A stretch of 64,000 nt of DNA from Amycolatopsis roodepoortensis (GTDB lineage Bacteria; Actinomycetota; Actinomycetes; Mycobacteriales; Pseudonocardiaceae): contig NZ_JADBEJ010000005.1 of NCBI RefSeq assembly GCF_014873915.1, positions 2,976,001-3,040,000 of the forward strand, in the 5' to 3' direction. Position numbers and translations under genes: made by a program. Below, piece after piece: positions 1-8,260 of this stretch; the stretch's first letter is position 1; the number at the start of each line of letters is the position of its first letter. The notes beneath the pieces were generated by a model. It had not been told where the DNA came from, did no database searches, and worked only from the letters and a program-made list of their open reading frames with translations.

Positions 1-278
1 ACGGTGACGCGCCCCGAGCCTGCCGGCTGGAGCTGAGGGACGAGGGCAAGCGGCTGCTCATCGAGGTCGACGACTCCTCCTCGCACTAGCCACGAATCGG
101 AACACCGCACGCGGGCGGCGGGCGCGGGCTGATCCTGGTCGACCGGCTCGCCACGACCTGGGGGGTGCGTAACCGAGGCGAGTACAAGACCGTCTGGGCG
201 GAGCTGACCCTGGACCGTGACGGCAGCAGCGGCCACGCCCCGCATCTGAAAGCGGCACAGTCCTGGGCCAGCCCATGA
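1..278 (+). pseudogene. Anti-sigma factor kinase (HATPase, RsbW-like), 3' part, interrupted by an amber stop
   Basis: The frame starting at base 3 reads the C-terminal part of an RsbW/SpoIIAB-type serine kinase. LRLELRDEGKRLLIEVDD is the strand around the G1 box, and GRGLILVDRLATTWGV is the typical G2-box region, followed by KTVWAEL. An in-frame TAG at 87-89 separates the two halves; without it the frame is open from the left edge to the TGA at 276-278. Such proteins bind a sigma factor and phosphorylate a STAS antagonist. The next gene is exactly such an antagonist, and its ATG overlaps this stop (ATGA at 275-278), so the pair was built as a translationally coupled partner-switch module. The TAG could be a real nonsense mutation or a sequencing error. 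The start lies outside the window. Confidence 0.7.
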
Positions 279-715
279 CGGGATACCCGACCCGAGCCGG
301 CGAGGACGGTCACGCCCTCGTCGGCTCGATCCCGTCACCGACCGCGCGTCCGCCCGGGATGGACGCCCGCAGCCATCGGCTCGACGAGCATGCCCTGGTG
401 ACGGTGACCGGCGAAGTCGACAACGACACCGCCCCCGACCTCCAGAGGGCGATCCTGGCCGTACTCGACGACTCCCGCAGCCGGGCGTGCGTCGTCGATC
501 TGACCCGGGTGGACTTCCTCAATTCCGCCGGTCTCGCCGCCCTCGTGACGGCCCACAACCACGCCGAAGGGCTCCGCGAGTCACTGCGCATCGTCGTGGA
601 CTCCAACAGCCCCGTCATCAGACCGATCGAAGTCACCGGTCTCGACGTCGTGCTCCGGCTCTACCACACCATCGACGAAGCCCTCGACGCCGCGAACCGG
701 CGGCCACGGCACTGA
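275..715 (+). CDS. STAS-domain anti-sigma factor antagonist (RsbV/SpoIIAA-like)
   Basis: 146 residues. After a 30-40 residue variable N-terminus the STAS fold follows: ALVTVTGEVDNDTAPDLQRAI, then VVDLTRVDFLNSAGLAALV, where the serine in NSAGL is the usual phosphorylation site of this family. In partner switching, the unphosphorylated antagonist captures the anti-sigma kinase and frees the sigma factor. Its start codon overlaps the stop of the upstream kinase remnant by four bases (ATGA), which indicates translational coupling. Because the kinase frame carries an in-frame stop, this protein may have lost its cognate partner or may act on another kinase. No sigma factor is adjacent. Confidence 0.85.
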   Translation: MTGYPTRAGEDGHALVGSIPSPTARPPGMDARSHRLDEHALVTVTGEVDNDTAPDLQRAILAVLDDSRSRACVVDLTRVDFLNSAGLAALVTAHNHAEGLRESLRIVVDSNSPVIRPIEVTGLDVVLRLYHTIDEALDAANRRPRH

Positions 716-874
716 ACCGGCCGGCCCCTAACGGTCGGCGGTGAGCAGGGCTTCGAGGATCCGGGGGCGCTGTCGCGCGCAGCCAGCTCTGGGTTGCAGG
801 ACATCTGGGGCCGGATCCGGAAGGTTCGCCCCGATCCCGGACACCGTGTGGCATCGCCCCTCTAGGGTGACCGC

Positions 875-3592
875 ATGTCGCTGGTGGGAAGGGACGTCGA
901 GCTGGCGCGGATCCGGCGTCTGCTGACGAACGCGCGTGACGCGCGTAGCGGAGTGCTGTCGCTGCGGGGCGCGGCGGGCATCGGGAAATCGGTCCTGCTC
1001 GACCAGGCCGTGTCGATCGCCGAAGCCGAGGGGATGCGCGTGGTCCGCGGGGCGGGCGTCGAGTCCGACTCCGAGCTGGCGTACGGCGGCCTGCACCAAC
1101 TCCTGTTTCCGCACCTGGATCGGCTGGACGCCCTGCCCGTTCCCCAGGCCACGGCCTTGCGGTGCGCTTTCGGACTGGCCGAAGGGGACGAGGCCAATCG
1201 GTTCCTGATCTCCGCCGGCACCCTGTCGTTGCTCGCCGATCTGGCCGAGGACGCCCCGCTGCTGTGCGTGGTCGACGATCTGCAATGGCTCGACCAGGGT
1301 TCGGTGGAGGCGCTGCTGTTCGCGGCCCGCCGTTTCGTGGCCGACCCGATCGCGATGCTGTTCGCGGTGCGCGAGACGTCGGCGCCGTTCGAAATCGCCG
1401 GTATCGAGGTCGTGGATCTGTCCGGTCTCGCCGCGCCCGATGCCGCCCGGCTGCTGGACGACCACGCGCCGGAGCTCGTCGAACCGGTGCGGGCCCGGGT
1501 CCTCGCGGAGTCCGTCGGCAATCCCCTGGCGATCATCGAACTCGGGTCGTCGCGGCTCGCGGCACACGACGCCGACGAGCCCGACCCGGCCGAACATGTG
1601 CGCCCGCTGCCGGTGACCCGCCGCGTGCAGGAGACGTTCCGCCGCCAGATCGTCGAGCTTCCCGAACCCACCCAGCGCGCGCTACTGGCCGCGGCGGCGG
1701 ACACGGCGGCGCCGCTCGCGACGATCCTGCACGTGATCGAGGCCCTCGGTGGCACCCCCGGCGATCTGGCGCCCGCCGAGCGCGACCGGCTGCTCCGGAT
1801 CGAGAGCCGGATCACGTTCCGTCACCCGCTGGTCCGGGCGGCCGCCTACCAGGACGCGCCGCTGCACCGGCGGATCGAGGTGCATCGCGCGTACGCCGAC
1901 GCGCTGGAGGCCGACGCGGATCGCCGGGCGTGGCACCTCGCCGCCGCCACCACGGCACCGGACGAGACGGTGGCCGCCGAACTCGAAGGCGCGGCGGAGC
2001 GGGCCTGGCACCGAGGCGGCGCGATGGCGGTGTCCGCCGCCTACGACCGCGCCGGCAGGCTCAGCGCCGACCGCGAACTGAAGGCCCGGCGTATCGCCCT
2101 GGCCAGCCAGGCCGCGTTCGACGCCGGCAAAGCCGACCGCGCTGCCAGGCTGGCGGCCGAAGCACTCTCGCTCACCACCGACACCGGCGTCCGCGCCGAC
2201 GCCATCTACACGCGTGGCGCCGTGGAGTACGAACGCACCTCCCCACGGGCCGATGCGGAGCTGGCGATCGGGGCCGCGGAGTTGGTGCGCGACACCGATC
2301 CGGAGCGCGCCGCGCTCAACTTCTTCGAGGCCGTGCACGCCGCCCGGCACGGAGCGGCGCACGACCTGCTGCGGCGTGTGGTCGACCTGATGCACGGGTT
2401 CACCCCGCCGGAGCACTGGGCACCGGTAGTCGCGGCGCTTCTCGGGTGGGCGGAGCTCTTCGCCGGGCGCCCGGAGGCGGCCGTCGGCCCGATGCGCGAC
2501 CTCTACACCACCACGGGCGGCGGCGGGAACGACCTGATGCATCGCGTCACGGCCGGGTTCGGCGGGCTCATGATCGCGGACGACGACGGCGTCGCCGCCG
2601 GGATCGAGGACATGCTGGCCCAGGTTCGAGCCACCGGGGCGCTGGGCTGGGTCCCGTACACCCTGAACGTGCTCGCCGTGGCGCGGATGTTCCGCGGTGA
2701 GTTCGCGGACGCCCGCGCGTGTGTGGCGGAAGGCGCGTCCGTGGCCGCCGAACTGGGGAACACGACCGAACGCCTGGCACACCGGTCGCTGGAGGTGTGG
2801 CTGCACGCCGTGTCGGGTGACGAGCCACGCTGCCGGGCGCTCGCCGATGAGGTGCTCCCGCGGGCCAGGGCCCGGCACCGGGTCAACGCCGAGATCGCGG
2901 ACTGGGGTCTCGGCATGCTCGACCTTTCCGCGCGGCGGTTCAAGGAAGCGGCCGACCGGCTCGAGACCGTGTGCCGGGGACCCGCGAGCCGCGACCTCCT
3001 GGTCCGGGCGGTGCCGGATCTGGTGGAAGCCGCCGTGCGCGGCGGCGAGCCGGATCTCGCCCACGAACCGCTGGCCGCGTTCCTGCACTGGGCCGAGCAC
3101 GTCGACCGTCCGGTCGCCACCGGGCTCGCCCTGCGCTGCCGGGCCTTACTGGCCGACGACGGCGACGCCGACGCGCTGTACGCCGAGGCGTTGCGGATCC
3201 AGGAACGGCACGGCGGCCCCTACGAACGCGCCCGGACCCAGCTGGTCTACGGCGAGTGGCTGCGTCGCCAGCGCCGCCGTACCGAGGCCCGCGCCCATCT
3301 CGCGGCCGCGGTGTCCGCGTTCGAGAGCCTCGGCGCGGAGCTCTGGGCCGAGCGTGCCCGCGGCGAGCTGGCCGCCTTCGGCGAGCGGGGCGACGAGCCA
3401 CGGCGCAGTGGCCCGCTCACCCTGTTGACCCCGCAGGAGCTGCAGGTCGTACGGCTGGCCGCCACCGGTCACACGAACAAGGAGATCGCCGCGCAGCTCT
3501 TCCTCAGCCCGCGGACCGTCGGCCATCACCTCTACAAGGCGTATCCGAAACTCGGCGTCACCGGTCGCGCCGGGCTGGCCGGCCTCGTCTGA
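875..3592 (+). CDS. LuxR-family transcriptional regulator of the LAL class
   Basis: 905 residues, the normal size for large ATP-binding LuxR regulators. Residues 1-25 lead into a Walker A loop GAAGIGKS (about 32-39) and a Walker B segment LLCVVDDLQWLD (about 129-140). A long helical, TPR-like middle section follows. The last 60 residues are a LuxR helix-turn-helix: LTPQELQVVRLAATGHTNKEIA and LSPRTVGHHLYKAYPKLGV. The ATG follows GGGTGACCGC. LAL proteins usually activate local or sugar- and antibiotic-related operons in response to a bound ligand. The target is unknown here: the gene stands alone and its downstream neighbour is a small YCII protein 107 bp away. Confidence 0.9.
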   Translation: MSLVGRDVELARIRRLLTNARDARSGVLSLRGAAGIGKSVLLDQAVSIAEAEGMRVVRGAGVESDSELAYGGLHQLLFPHLDRLDALPVPQATALRCAFGLAEGDEANRFLISAGTLSLLADLAEDAPLLCVVDDLQWLDQGSVEALLFAARRFVADPIAMLFAVRETSAPFEIAGIEVVDLSGLAAPDAARLLDDHAPELVEPVRARVLAESVGNPLAIIELGSSRLAAHDADEPDPAEHVRPLPVTRRVQETFRRQIVELPEPTQRALLAAAADTAAPLATILHVIEALGGTPGDLAPAERDRLLRIESRITFRHPLVRAAAYQDAPLHRRIEVHRAYADALEADADRRAWHLAAATTAPDETVAAELEGAAERAWHRGGAMAVSAAYDRAGRLSADRELKARRIALASQAAFDAGKADRAARLAAEALSLTTDTGVRADAIYTRGAVEYERTSPRADAELAIGAAELVRDTDPERAALNFFEAVHAARHGAAHDLLRRVVDLMHGFTPPEHWAPVVAALLGWAELFAGRPEAAVGPMRDLYTTTGGGGNDLMHRVTAGFGGLMIADDDGVAAGIEDMLAQVRATGALGWVPYTLNVLAVARMFRGEFADARACVAEGASVAAELGNTTERLAHRSLEVWLHAVSGDEPRCRALADEVLPRARARHRVNAEIADWGLGMLDLSARRFKEAADRLETVCRGPASRDLLVRAVPDLVEAAVRGGEPDLAHEPLAAFLHWAEHVDRPVATGLALRCRALLADDGDADALYAEALRIQERHGGPYERARTQLVYGEWLRRQRRRTEARAHLAAAVSAFESLGAELWAERARGELAAFGERGDEPRRSGPLTLLTPQELQVVRLAATGHTNKEIAAQLFLSPRTVGHHLYKAYPKLGVTGRAGLAGLV

Positions 3593-3603
3593 TGTCCGGC
3601 ACC

Positions 3604-3637
3604 AGTCATCGGTCGCCGGACATCGGTCACGATGACT
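3604..3637 (+). terminator. Possible hairpin after the LAL gene
   Basis: AGTCATCG (3604-3611) pairs perfectly with CGATGACT (3630-3637) across an 18-base loop, 11 bp after the regulator stop. The stem is short and has no U-tract, so this is only a candidate terminator or attenuating hairpin. Confidence 0.3.
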
Positions 3638-3699
3638 GATGCGTCCCCGCGGTGGCCCCGCATAGCGTTTCCAGCAGCACGGACGACTAGGAGACGACA

Positions 3700-4068
3700 A
3701 TGACGAAGTACTTCCTGAGCCTCCCGCACGACTCCGCCGAGGAGCCGACGATGGAGAACATGGACCCGGCGGAGCTTCAGGAGATCATCGCCGCCGTCGG
3801 CGCGTTCAACACCGCCGTCGAGGAGGCGGGCGCGTTCGTGACCGCCGGTGGTCTGCAGCCGCCGTCGACCGCGACGACGGTGGACTACTCCGGTGACAGC
3901 CCCGTGCTGACCCCCGGCCCGTTCGTCGAGGCCAAGGAGTACCTCGGCGGGTTTTGGATCATCGAGGCCGAGAACGACGACGTCGCGATCGAGTGGGCCA
4001 AGCAGGCCTCGCGTGCGCTGCGCAGCAAGGTCGAGGTGCGTGCCCTCCAGGAAGAACCCGGCGCCTGA
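3700..4068 (+). CDS. YCII/DGPF-domain protein
   Basis: 122 residues, preceded by a good ribosome site (AGGAG, 6 bp before the ATG). The protein is a single YCII-type alpha/beta barrel of the PhnB/YCII-related DGPF subfamily. It has an MTKYFLSL first strand and, near residue 70, the signature TPGPFVEAKEYLGGFWIIE, which corresponds to the family motif DGPFxExKExLGGF. Many actinobacteria pair such proteins with an ECF sigma factor. None is adjacent here, so the gene is an orphan relative of those modules. Biochemical function is unknown. Confidence 0.85.
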   Translation: MTKYFLSLPHDSAEEPTMENMDPAELQEIIAAVGAFNTAVEEAGAFVTAGGLQPPSTATTVDYSGDSPVLTPGPFVEAKEYLGGFWIIEAENDDVAIEWAKQASRALRSKVEVRALQEEPGA

Positions 4069-4073
4069 CGGTT

Positions 4074-4122
4074 CGCTGATGCCGACGAACGCGGTGCCGG
4101 CGCGGATTCGTCGGCATCAGCG
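4074..4122. terminator. Bidirectional terminator between convergent genes
   Basis: CGCTGATGCCGACGAA (4074-4089) is perfectly complementary to TTCGTCGGCATCAGCG (4107-4122), a 16-bp stem between two converging genes. Its right arm overlaps the stop codon of the minus-strand gene at 4117. Confidence 0.7.
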
Positions 4123-5220
4123 TTCGGCTCGACCCATCGCGTTGTCGATGCGCTGTCGCTCGGCGTCGCGGAGCTTCCGGTAGTGCCCGGCCCTGGTCCG
4201 GTCACCGACCTTGCCTGCCGCTTCGGCGGCGCTTTGCAACACCACCAAGGACAGGCCGGGCATGTCGCGAGCCTGACGGTCCGCCTCGGCGAACACCGAC
4301 TCGGCGAGCTCGCCCTCCGCGGAACCGGCCAGCAGGAACAGTTCCTCGACGTACATCCGGCCCAGCCCCACCTCCTGCCACCTGGAGACGCCATCCAGGG
4401 CCCGGCGGCACTCGCGCAGCGCCTCCCAAGCGGCGTGGTGGTCGCCGGCCTGGCGCTCCAGTCCGGCGAGGGTCTGCCAAGCCGACGCCGAGTCCCAGTC
4501 GTTTCCGGCGAACGCGAGGCTCTCGCGCTGCGCTCGCGCCGCCTCGGCGAACGCCCCCAAGTCGGCCAGATAATGGCGGAGCAGGCCCAGGGTCTCCTTG
4601 TCCCGCTCGCGGCCCGCCGCCCATCGGTCCAGCTCCTGACGGGTCAGTTCACGGTCGCCGGTCAGCTGGGCGCGCCTGACCCAGGTGAGCTGGTCCTCGG
4701 CGGCCGGATCGGCGGGGAATCGGGAGCGCTTGCGCTCCGACCACTTCGCCAGGTCCTTTTCGGAAACGCAGGGCCTGCCCTTCTCGTCGAGCAGACGTTC
4801 CAGCACGGCGTCACGGTCGGCATGCCCGCTGTCGCGGACGAAGGCGATGGTGCGCCGAACTCCCGCGGCGAACAGATGTTCCTGGTCGTAACCACACCAG
4901 GTGTCGAAGTTCGCCACCTTGATCTCCCAGTGCGGCCACACGTCCTCGACCTGCCGGTATTCGGCGAGCAGGAACCCGGCCAGCTCGGCTTCCTCGCTCA
5001 GTCCCTGGAACGGCGCCTCGTGGCGGCACACCGCCTCCTGCTCGGCCAGCCATCGCACCAGCGGGAGATCATCGGGCCGACGGTCGTATTGCAGCGCCCA
5101 CAACACCTTCGCCCGCCGCACCGCGTTCGCGTCGCCGTCCTTCGCACGCTCGTAGCGCACTTCCTCCCAGGCATCGGGCGATTCCCGCATCCGCTCCAGC
5201 TCGCGCCTCACGCTTTCCAT
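4117..5220 (-). CDS. Hypothetical protein with TPR-like helical repeats
   Basis: About 367 residues, rich in Ala, Glu and Arg. Several helical pairs resemble tetratricopeptide repeats (for example LRHYLADLGAFAEAARAQRES and WQTLAGLERQAGDHHAAWEAL around residues 220-270). No signal peptide, membrane segment or catalytic motif is visible. An in-frame GTG lies one codon upstream of the chosen ATG, and neither has a convincing ribosome site. The function is unknown; a cytoplasmic scaffold role is the most that the helical repeats suggest. It converges on the YCII gene and shares a strong hairpin with it. Confidence 0.7.
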   Translation of the reverse strand: MESVRRELERMRESPDAWEEVRYERAKDGDANAVRRAKVLWALQYDRRPDDLPLVRWLAEQEAVCRHEAPFQGLSEEAELAGFLLAEYRQVEDVWPHWEIKVANFDTWCGYDQEHLFAAGVRRTIAFVRDSGHADRDAVLERLLDEKGRPCVSEKDLAKWSERKRSRFPADPAAEDQLTWVRRAQLTGDRELTRQELDRWAAGRERDKETLGLLRHYLADLGAFAEAARAQRESLAFAGNDWDSASAWQTLAGLERQAGDHHAAWEALRECRRALDGVSRWQEVGLGRMYVEELFLLAGSAEGELAESVFAEADRQARDMPGLSLVVLQSAAEAAGKVGDRTRAGHYRKLRDAERQRIDNAMGRAER

Positions 5221-5296
5221 CACCCGTCAAGGATCGCAGACGGCGGGCGGATGGTGCGACTGTCCACAAGGGACCGTGTCGCCAAGGCGAAGGTGG

Positions 5297-5355
5297 CGTG
5301 TTGCGAAAGCCACTTTCGCAACCATCAACGTTGCGAAAGTGGCTTTCGCAACACG
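5297..5355. repeat. Family A nested palindrome, variant copy 1
   Basis: A 26-bp arm (5297-5322) and its perfect complement (5330-5355) flank the 7-base loop CATCAAC. Each arm contains its own smaller palindrome, GCGAAAGCCACTTTCGC. Copy 2 lies 45 bp downstream and further copies are at 18.2, 36.3, 50.3 and 61.2 kb. This copy has GCAAC ends where the others have GCGAC or GGGAC. It occupies most of the gap between two minus-strand genes. Confidence 0.9.
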
Positions 5356-5400
5356 TCGGCAGAGGTACATCGCGACGTGGGCCCGGCGATGTCCGAAGGG

Positions 5401-5453
5401 GTCGCGAAAGCCACTTTCGCGACGCCTGATGTCCCGAAAGTGGCTTTCGCGAC
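5401..5453. repeat. Family A nested palindrome, copy 2
   Basis: Inverted repeat with 23-base arms (5401-5423 and 5431-5453) around the loop GCCTGAT. The arms carry GCGAAAGCCACTTTCGCGAC on the left and GTCCCGAAAGTGGCTTTCGC on the right, with one mismatch. Together with copy 1 it fills the 302-bp gap 5224-5525, where no gene is seen. Confidence 0.9.
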
Positions 5454-5525
5454 ATGAGCACGAGGCGGCCCCGGCCGGAGCAACCGCCGTGTTGTCCTCA
5501 ATGGAACGACGGACTCGATGAGCCG

Positions 5526-5816
5526 TCAGCGTCTCCGGGGAGGGGTGTAGCGCGGTGCCGTCGGACGCTTCGCGGTCGTCGTCTTGCGATGGGTCGTCGT
5601 GCGATGGGTCGTCGTCGTGCGCGTCGTCTCCGGCGTCGTCCGGGTCGTGGTGGTCACCGGGGTCTGCGGCGGCCGCGTCGTGGTCTGCACGAGGCCTGTC
5701 GTCGGGGCCGTCGTGGTCGTCGAGGTCACCACCTGCCCCTTCCCCATCCCGCCCCCGCCGCAAGCGCCGAGCAGCGCGATCGCGCCTATGACCAGGCCAC
5801 ACCACCACACTCGCAT
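5526..5816 (-). CDS. Small Thr-rich lipoprotein
   Basis: 96 residues. The N-terminus MRVWWCGLVIGAIALLGAC ends in a lipobox (LLGAC), so the cysteine near residue 19 should be lipidated and the protein anchored outside the membrane. The rest is a low-complexity Thr/Arg/Pro tail with repeated TTTT, TTRTT and HRTTTH blocks, resembling a flexible surface stalk. No enzymatic domain is visible. It lies upstream, in the same orientation, of the TPR-like gene, separated by palindromes. Low complexity makes the coding call less secure than usual, but signal and lipobox are convincing. Confidence 0.65.
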   Translation of the reverse strand: MRVWWCGLVIGAIALLGACGGGGMGKGQVVTSTTTTAPTTGLVQTTTRPPQTPVTTTTRTTPETTRTTTTHRTTTHRKTTTAKRPTAPRYTPPRRR

Positions 5817-5869
5817 GGCCGGACCCTAACAGCCCGGCCCCCGGGAATCCGGCGAACGGCGAACCCCGG

Positions 5870-6949
5870 CTAGACCGCGGTCCGCAGGCGGTACAGCTCG
5901 GCCAGCGTGGCGCCCTCCGCGCTGATCTCCGCCCCCGTGCCCAGCCAGGTGACCGCCTCGTCCTTCGGCAGCCGGGGGATCTCGATCTCCGCGAGACAAC
6001 GACCCGGCCGGACCACCGCGGGGTGCAACCGCGCGACGTTCTCGTTGGTGGTCAGGCAGACCAGGATGTCCAGGCCTTGACCGAGCAATCCGTCGGTCAG
6101 GTTGAGCAAACGGGACAGTGCCTGTCCGGAGTCGCGTTTCGCGTCCGCGCCGACCAGTTCGTCACAGTCTTCGAGAATGAGCAGCCGCCATTTCCGCTTG
6201 TCCGCTCGTTCCTCGCCGAGCACCACCGACGTCAGATAGCCGGGATCGGCGAACAGGACCTCGGGGTCGAGGACGTTGTCGACCTGGCACCAGTCCCGCC
6301 ATTCGTGCGCGAGCGCGCGCACGGCGGTCGTCTTGCCGGTGCCCGCGGGGCCGTGCAGGAGTACCAGCCTGCCGGTGACGTCCTGCGGCCGCACCGTCAT
6401 GAGCGTGTCGAGCGCGGCCACCGCGGACCGCGGGTAGTTGCCGCGGATCTCCTGCCACGGCGGCAGATCCATCGTCCTGGGCGCGCGCACCCCAGCACCA
6501 CCACAGCCTTGCACGTGCCAGAAACCGACCGGTACGGCCGACTCCCCCGGCGTTCCGGTCCGTGCGGTCCGGACGGCGGCCGCGAGCACCTCGTCCGCCA
6601 GGTCGCCGGAGGTGGCGGACACGCATACGGTCGCGGCGCCGGCGCGTCTCCGCAACGCGACGAGTGTCCAATCAGGTCCGAAGGCGAGGTGCGAACGCCG
6701 CCCGTCCAGTTCGTACGTCAGATCCGCGTCGACTCCCGGTGGCAGCAGCGTCGCTTCCGGGGAGACCTCGGTGATCTCGGCGGCTCGTGAGTGCGGCTGC
6801 GCGCCGGTGATGAAAGGCTCCATCGCCAGCGAATTCAGCACGCCTTCCATCGGCGCGTTGCCGCCGAAGAACATCGCACGGTCCAGCGGTTCGGTCGGTA
6901 CGGGCTTGGGTGTTCCGGTTGTTCTTGCTGTCACCACGCCACAATCCAT
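5870..6949 (-). CDS. AAA ATPase (DUF5925-type)
   Basis: 359 residues from the ATG at 6949; the frame is open further upstream but would run across the divergent promoter. The first 170 residues are a poorly conserved domain (ELDGRRSHLAFGPDWTLV). The C-terminal half is an AAA ATPase with Walker A GPAGTGKT near residue 205, Walker B LLILEDCDEL near 255, sensor 1 CLTTNEN and the downstream VVRPGRC. It faces a second AAA ATPase gene with starts 136 bp apart, which suggests a shared control region and a joint function. Substrate is unknown; family members remodel proteins. Confidence 0.8.
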   Translation of the reverse strand: MDCGVVTARTTGTPKPVPTEPLDRAMFFGGNAPMEGVLNSLAMEPFITGAQPHSRAAEITEVSPEATLLPPGVDADLTYELDGRRSHLAFGPDWTLVALRRRAGAATVCVSATSGDLADEVLAAAVRTARTGTPGESAVPVGFWHVQGCGGAGVRAPRTMDLPPWQEIRGNYPRSAVAALDTLMTVRPQDVTGRLVLLHGPAGTGKTTAVRALAHEWRDWCQVDNVLDPEVLFADPGYLTSVVLGEERADKRKWRLLILEDCDELVGADAKRDSGQALSRLLNLTDGLLGQGLDILVCLTTNENVARLHPAVVRPGRCLAEIEIPRLPKDEAVTWLGTGAEISAEGATLAELYRLRTAV

Positions 6950-7084
6950 CCGGCGACGCCGCCGCACATCAGGGACCGTCCCCCAATTCACCCCTGACAG
7001 GGACACCCCCGGCGCCCCGATGATCGAAGGGATGCTTTTCTGTCCCGGACGGACATGGCCACGGCTCATACGAGAGAGAACCGC

Positions 7085-8260
7085 ATGACCAGAGACGACA
7101 AGGCAGATCCGGACGACGGCTTCGTCGAGGTGATCGCGCGCGAGGTGGAAGCCGATCCCGGCAATCTGGCGCTGCGCGAAGACTTCGTCACGCTTCTGCT
7201 GGAGCGGGAGCCGGAACGCGCTGCCACGGAACTGGCGGCGTTCGAGGCACACGGCGGTGATCCGGGGCGGGTCCGGCTGCTGCGCGCCCGGCTGATGGCG
7301 ACACGGTTGCGCGCCTCGAACCCGGTTCCGGCCCCGGCCGACGAGGATCGCCAGGAAAGCGCTGTGTCGGCGTCGCTGTGGGACGCCGAGCGCCCGAAAG
7401 TGACGTTGGACGACGTCGCGGGTCTCGCCGAGGTCAAGCAGCACCTGAACACCGCGTTCCTCGCTCCGCTGCGCAACCCCGAGCTGGCGGCCGCGTTCGG
7501 GCAGAAGCCGGGTGGTTCGCTGCTGATGTACGGCCCGCCCGGCTGCGGGAAGACGTTCATCGCCAGGGCGATCGCCGGCGATCTCGGCGCGTCCTTCCTC
7601 CACGTGACCCTCGCGGACCTGCTCAGCAAGTGGATCGGCGAGAGCGAGAAGGCGATCCAGAGCGTGTTCCGCCACGCCCGCGCGGCGACACCGTGCGTGA
7701 TCTTCTTCGACGAGTTCGACGCTCTCGGTGGACGGCGTACCTCCGGCGGCGGCGGATCGCACGCGATGCGAATGCTCGTCACCCAGCTCCTGGAGGAGCT
7801 CGACGGCATGGCGGGCACGAACGACGGGGTCTACTTCCTCGCCGCGACGAACCGGCCGTGGGACATCGACTCCGCGCTGCGCCGTCCGGGCCGGATCGAC
7901 AAGACAGTGCTGGTGCTGCCACCCGACGCGGTCGCCAGGGCCGCGATCGTCCAGGGCGCCCTGGCGGGCAAACCCGCCGCCGACGTCGACGCCGTGGCCG
8001 TCGCGGCGGCGACCGAAGGGTTCTCCGGCGCCGACCTCAGCCATTTGACGACCACCGTGCTGCAGAAGGCGATGGTCGAGTCGATGAGCAGGAACGAGCT
8101 GGTGCCGGTCACCACCGAGGGGCTGCTGGCCGCGGTCGGCGGCATCATCCCGTCCACGACGTCCTGGTTCGACCAGGTGGCGCCGGTCCTCGAATACGGC
8201 GTCGACGACGGCACCTTCGACCAGCTCCGGGCATACCGGGTGAAGCGGGGCATGCGATGA
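7085..8260 (+). CDS. AAA ATPase (Cdc48/FtsH-like ATPase domain)
   Basis: 391 residues. The ATG at 7085 is chosen because GAGAGAACC precedes it. A helical N-terminal domain of about 110 residues leads to a complete AAA module: Walker A GPPGCGKT (about 150), pore-loop region SKWIGESEKAI, Walker B VIFFDEFDAL, sensor 1 LAATNRPWDID and arginine-finger RRPGRIDK. The lid domain follows. No protease domain or membrane helix is present, so it is an unfoldase or remodelling ATPase rather than FtsH. It overlaps the TPR gene by four bases (ATGA), implying a stoichiometric partner. EccA-like helpers of ESX secretion are a comparable family, but no ESX core genes are nearby. Confidence 0.88.
   Translation: MTRDDKADPDDGFVEVIAREVEADPGNLALREDFVTLLLEREPERAATELAAFEAHGGDPGRVRLLRARLMATRLRASNPVPAPADEDRQESAVSASLWDAERPKVTLDDVAGLAEVKQHLNTAFLAPLRNPELAAAFGQKPGGSLLMYGPPGCGKTFIARAIAGDLGASFLHVTLADLLSKWIGESEKAIQSVFRHARAATPCVIFFDEFDALGGRRTSGGGGSHAMRMLVTQLLEELDGMAGTNDGVYFLAATNRPWDIDSALRRPGRIDKTVLVLPPDAVARAAIVQGALAGKPAADVDAVAVAAATEGFSGADLSHLTTTVLQKAMVESMSRNELVPVTTEGLLAAVGGIIPSTTSWFDQVAPVLEYGVDDGTFDQLRAYRVKRGMR

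Noticed and set aside
5227..5525. Short coding frames across the palindromes (peptides with RESHFRD/GFRD patterns)
   Set aside because: The peptide pattern arises from translating the family A palindromes and recurs wherever they occur.
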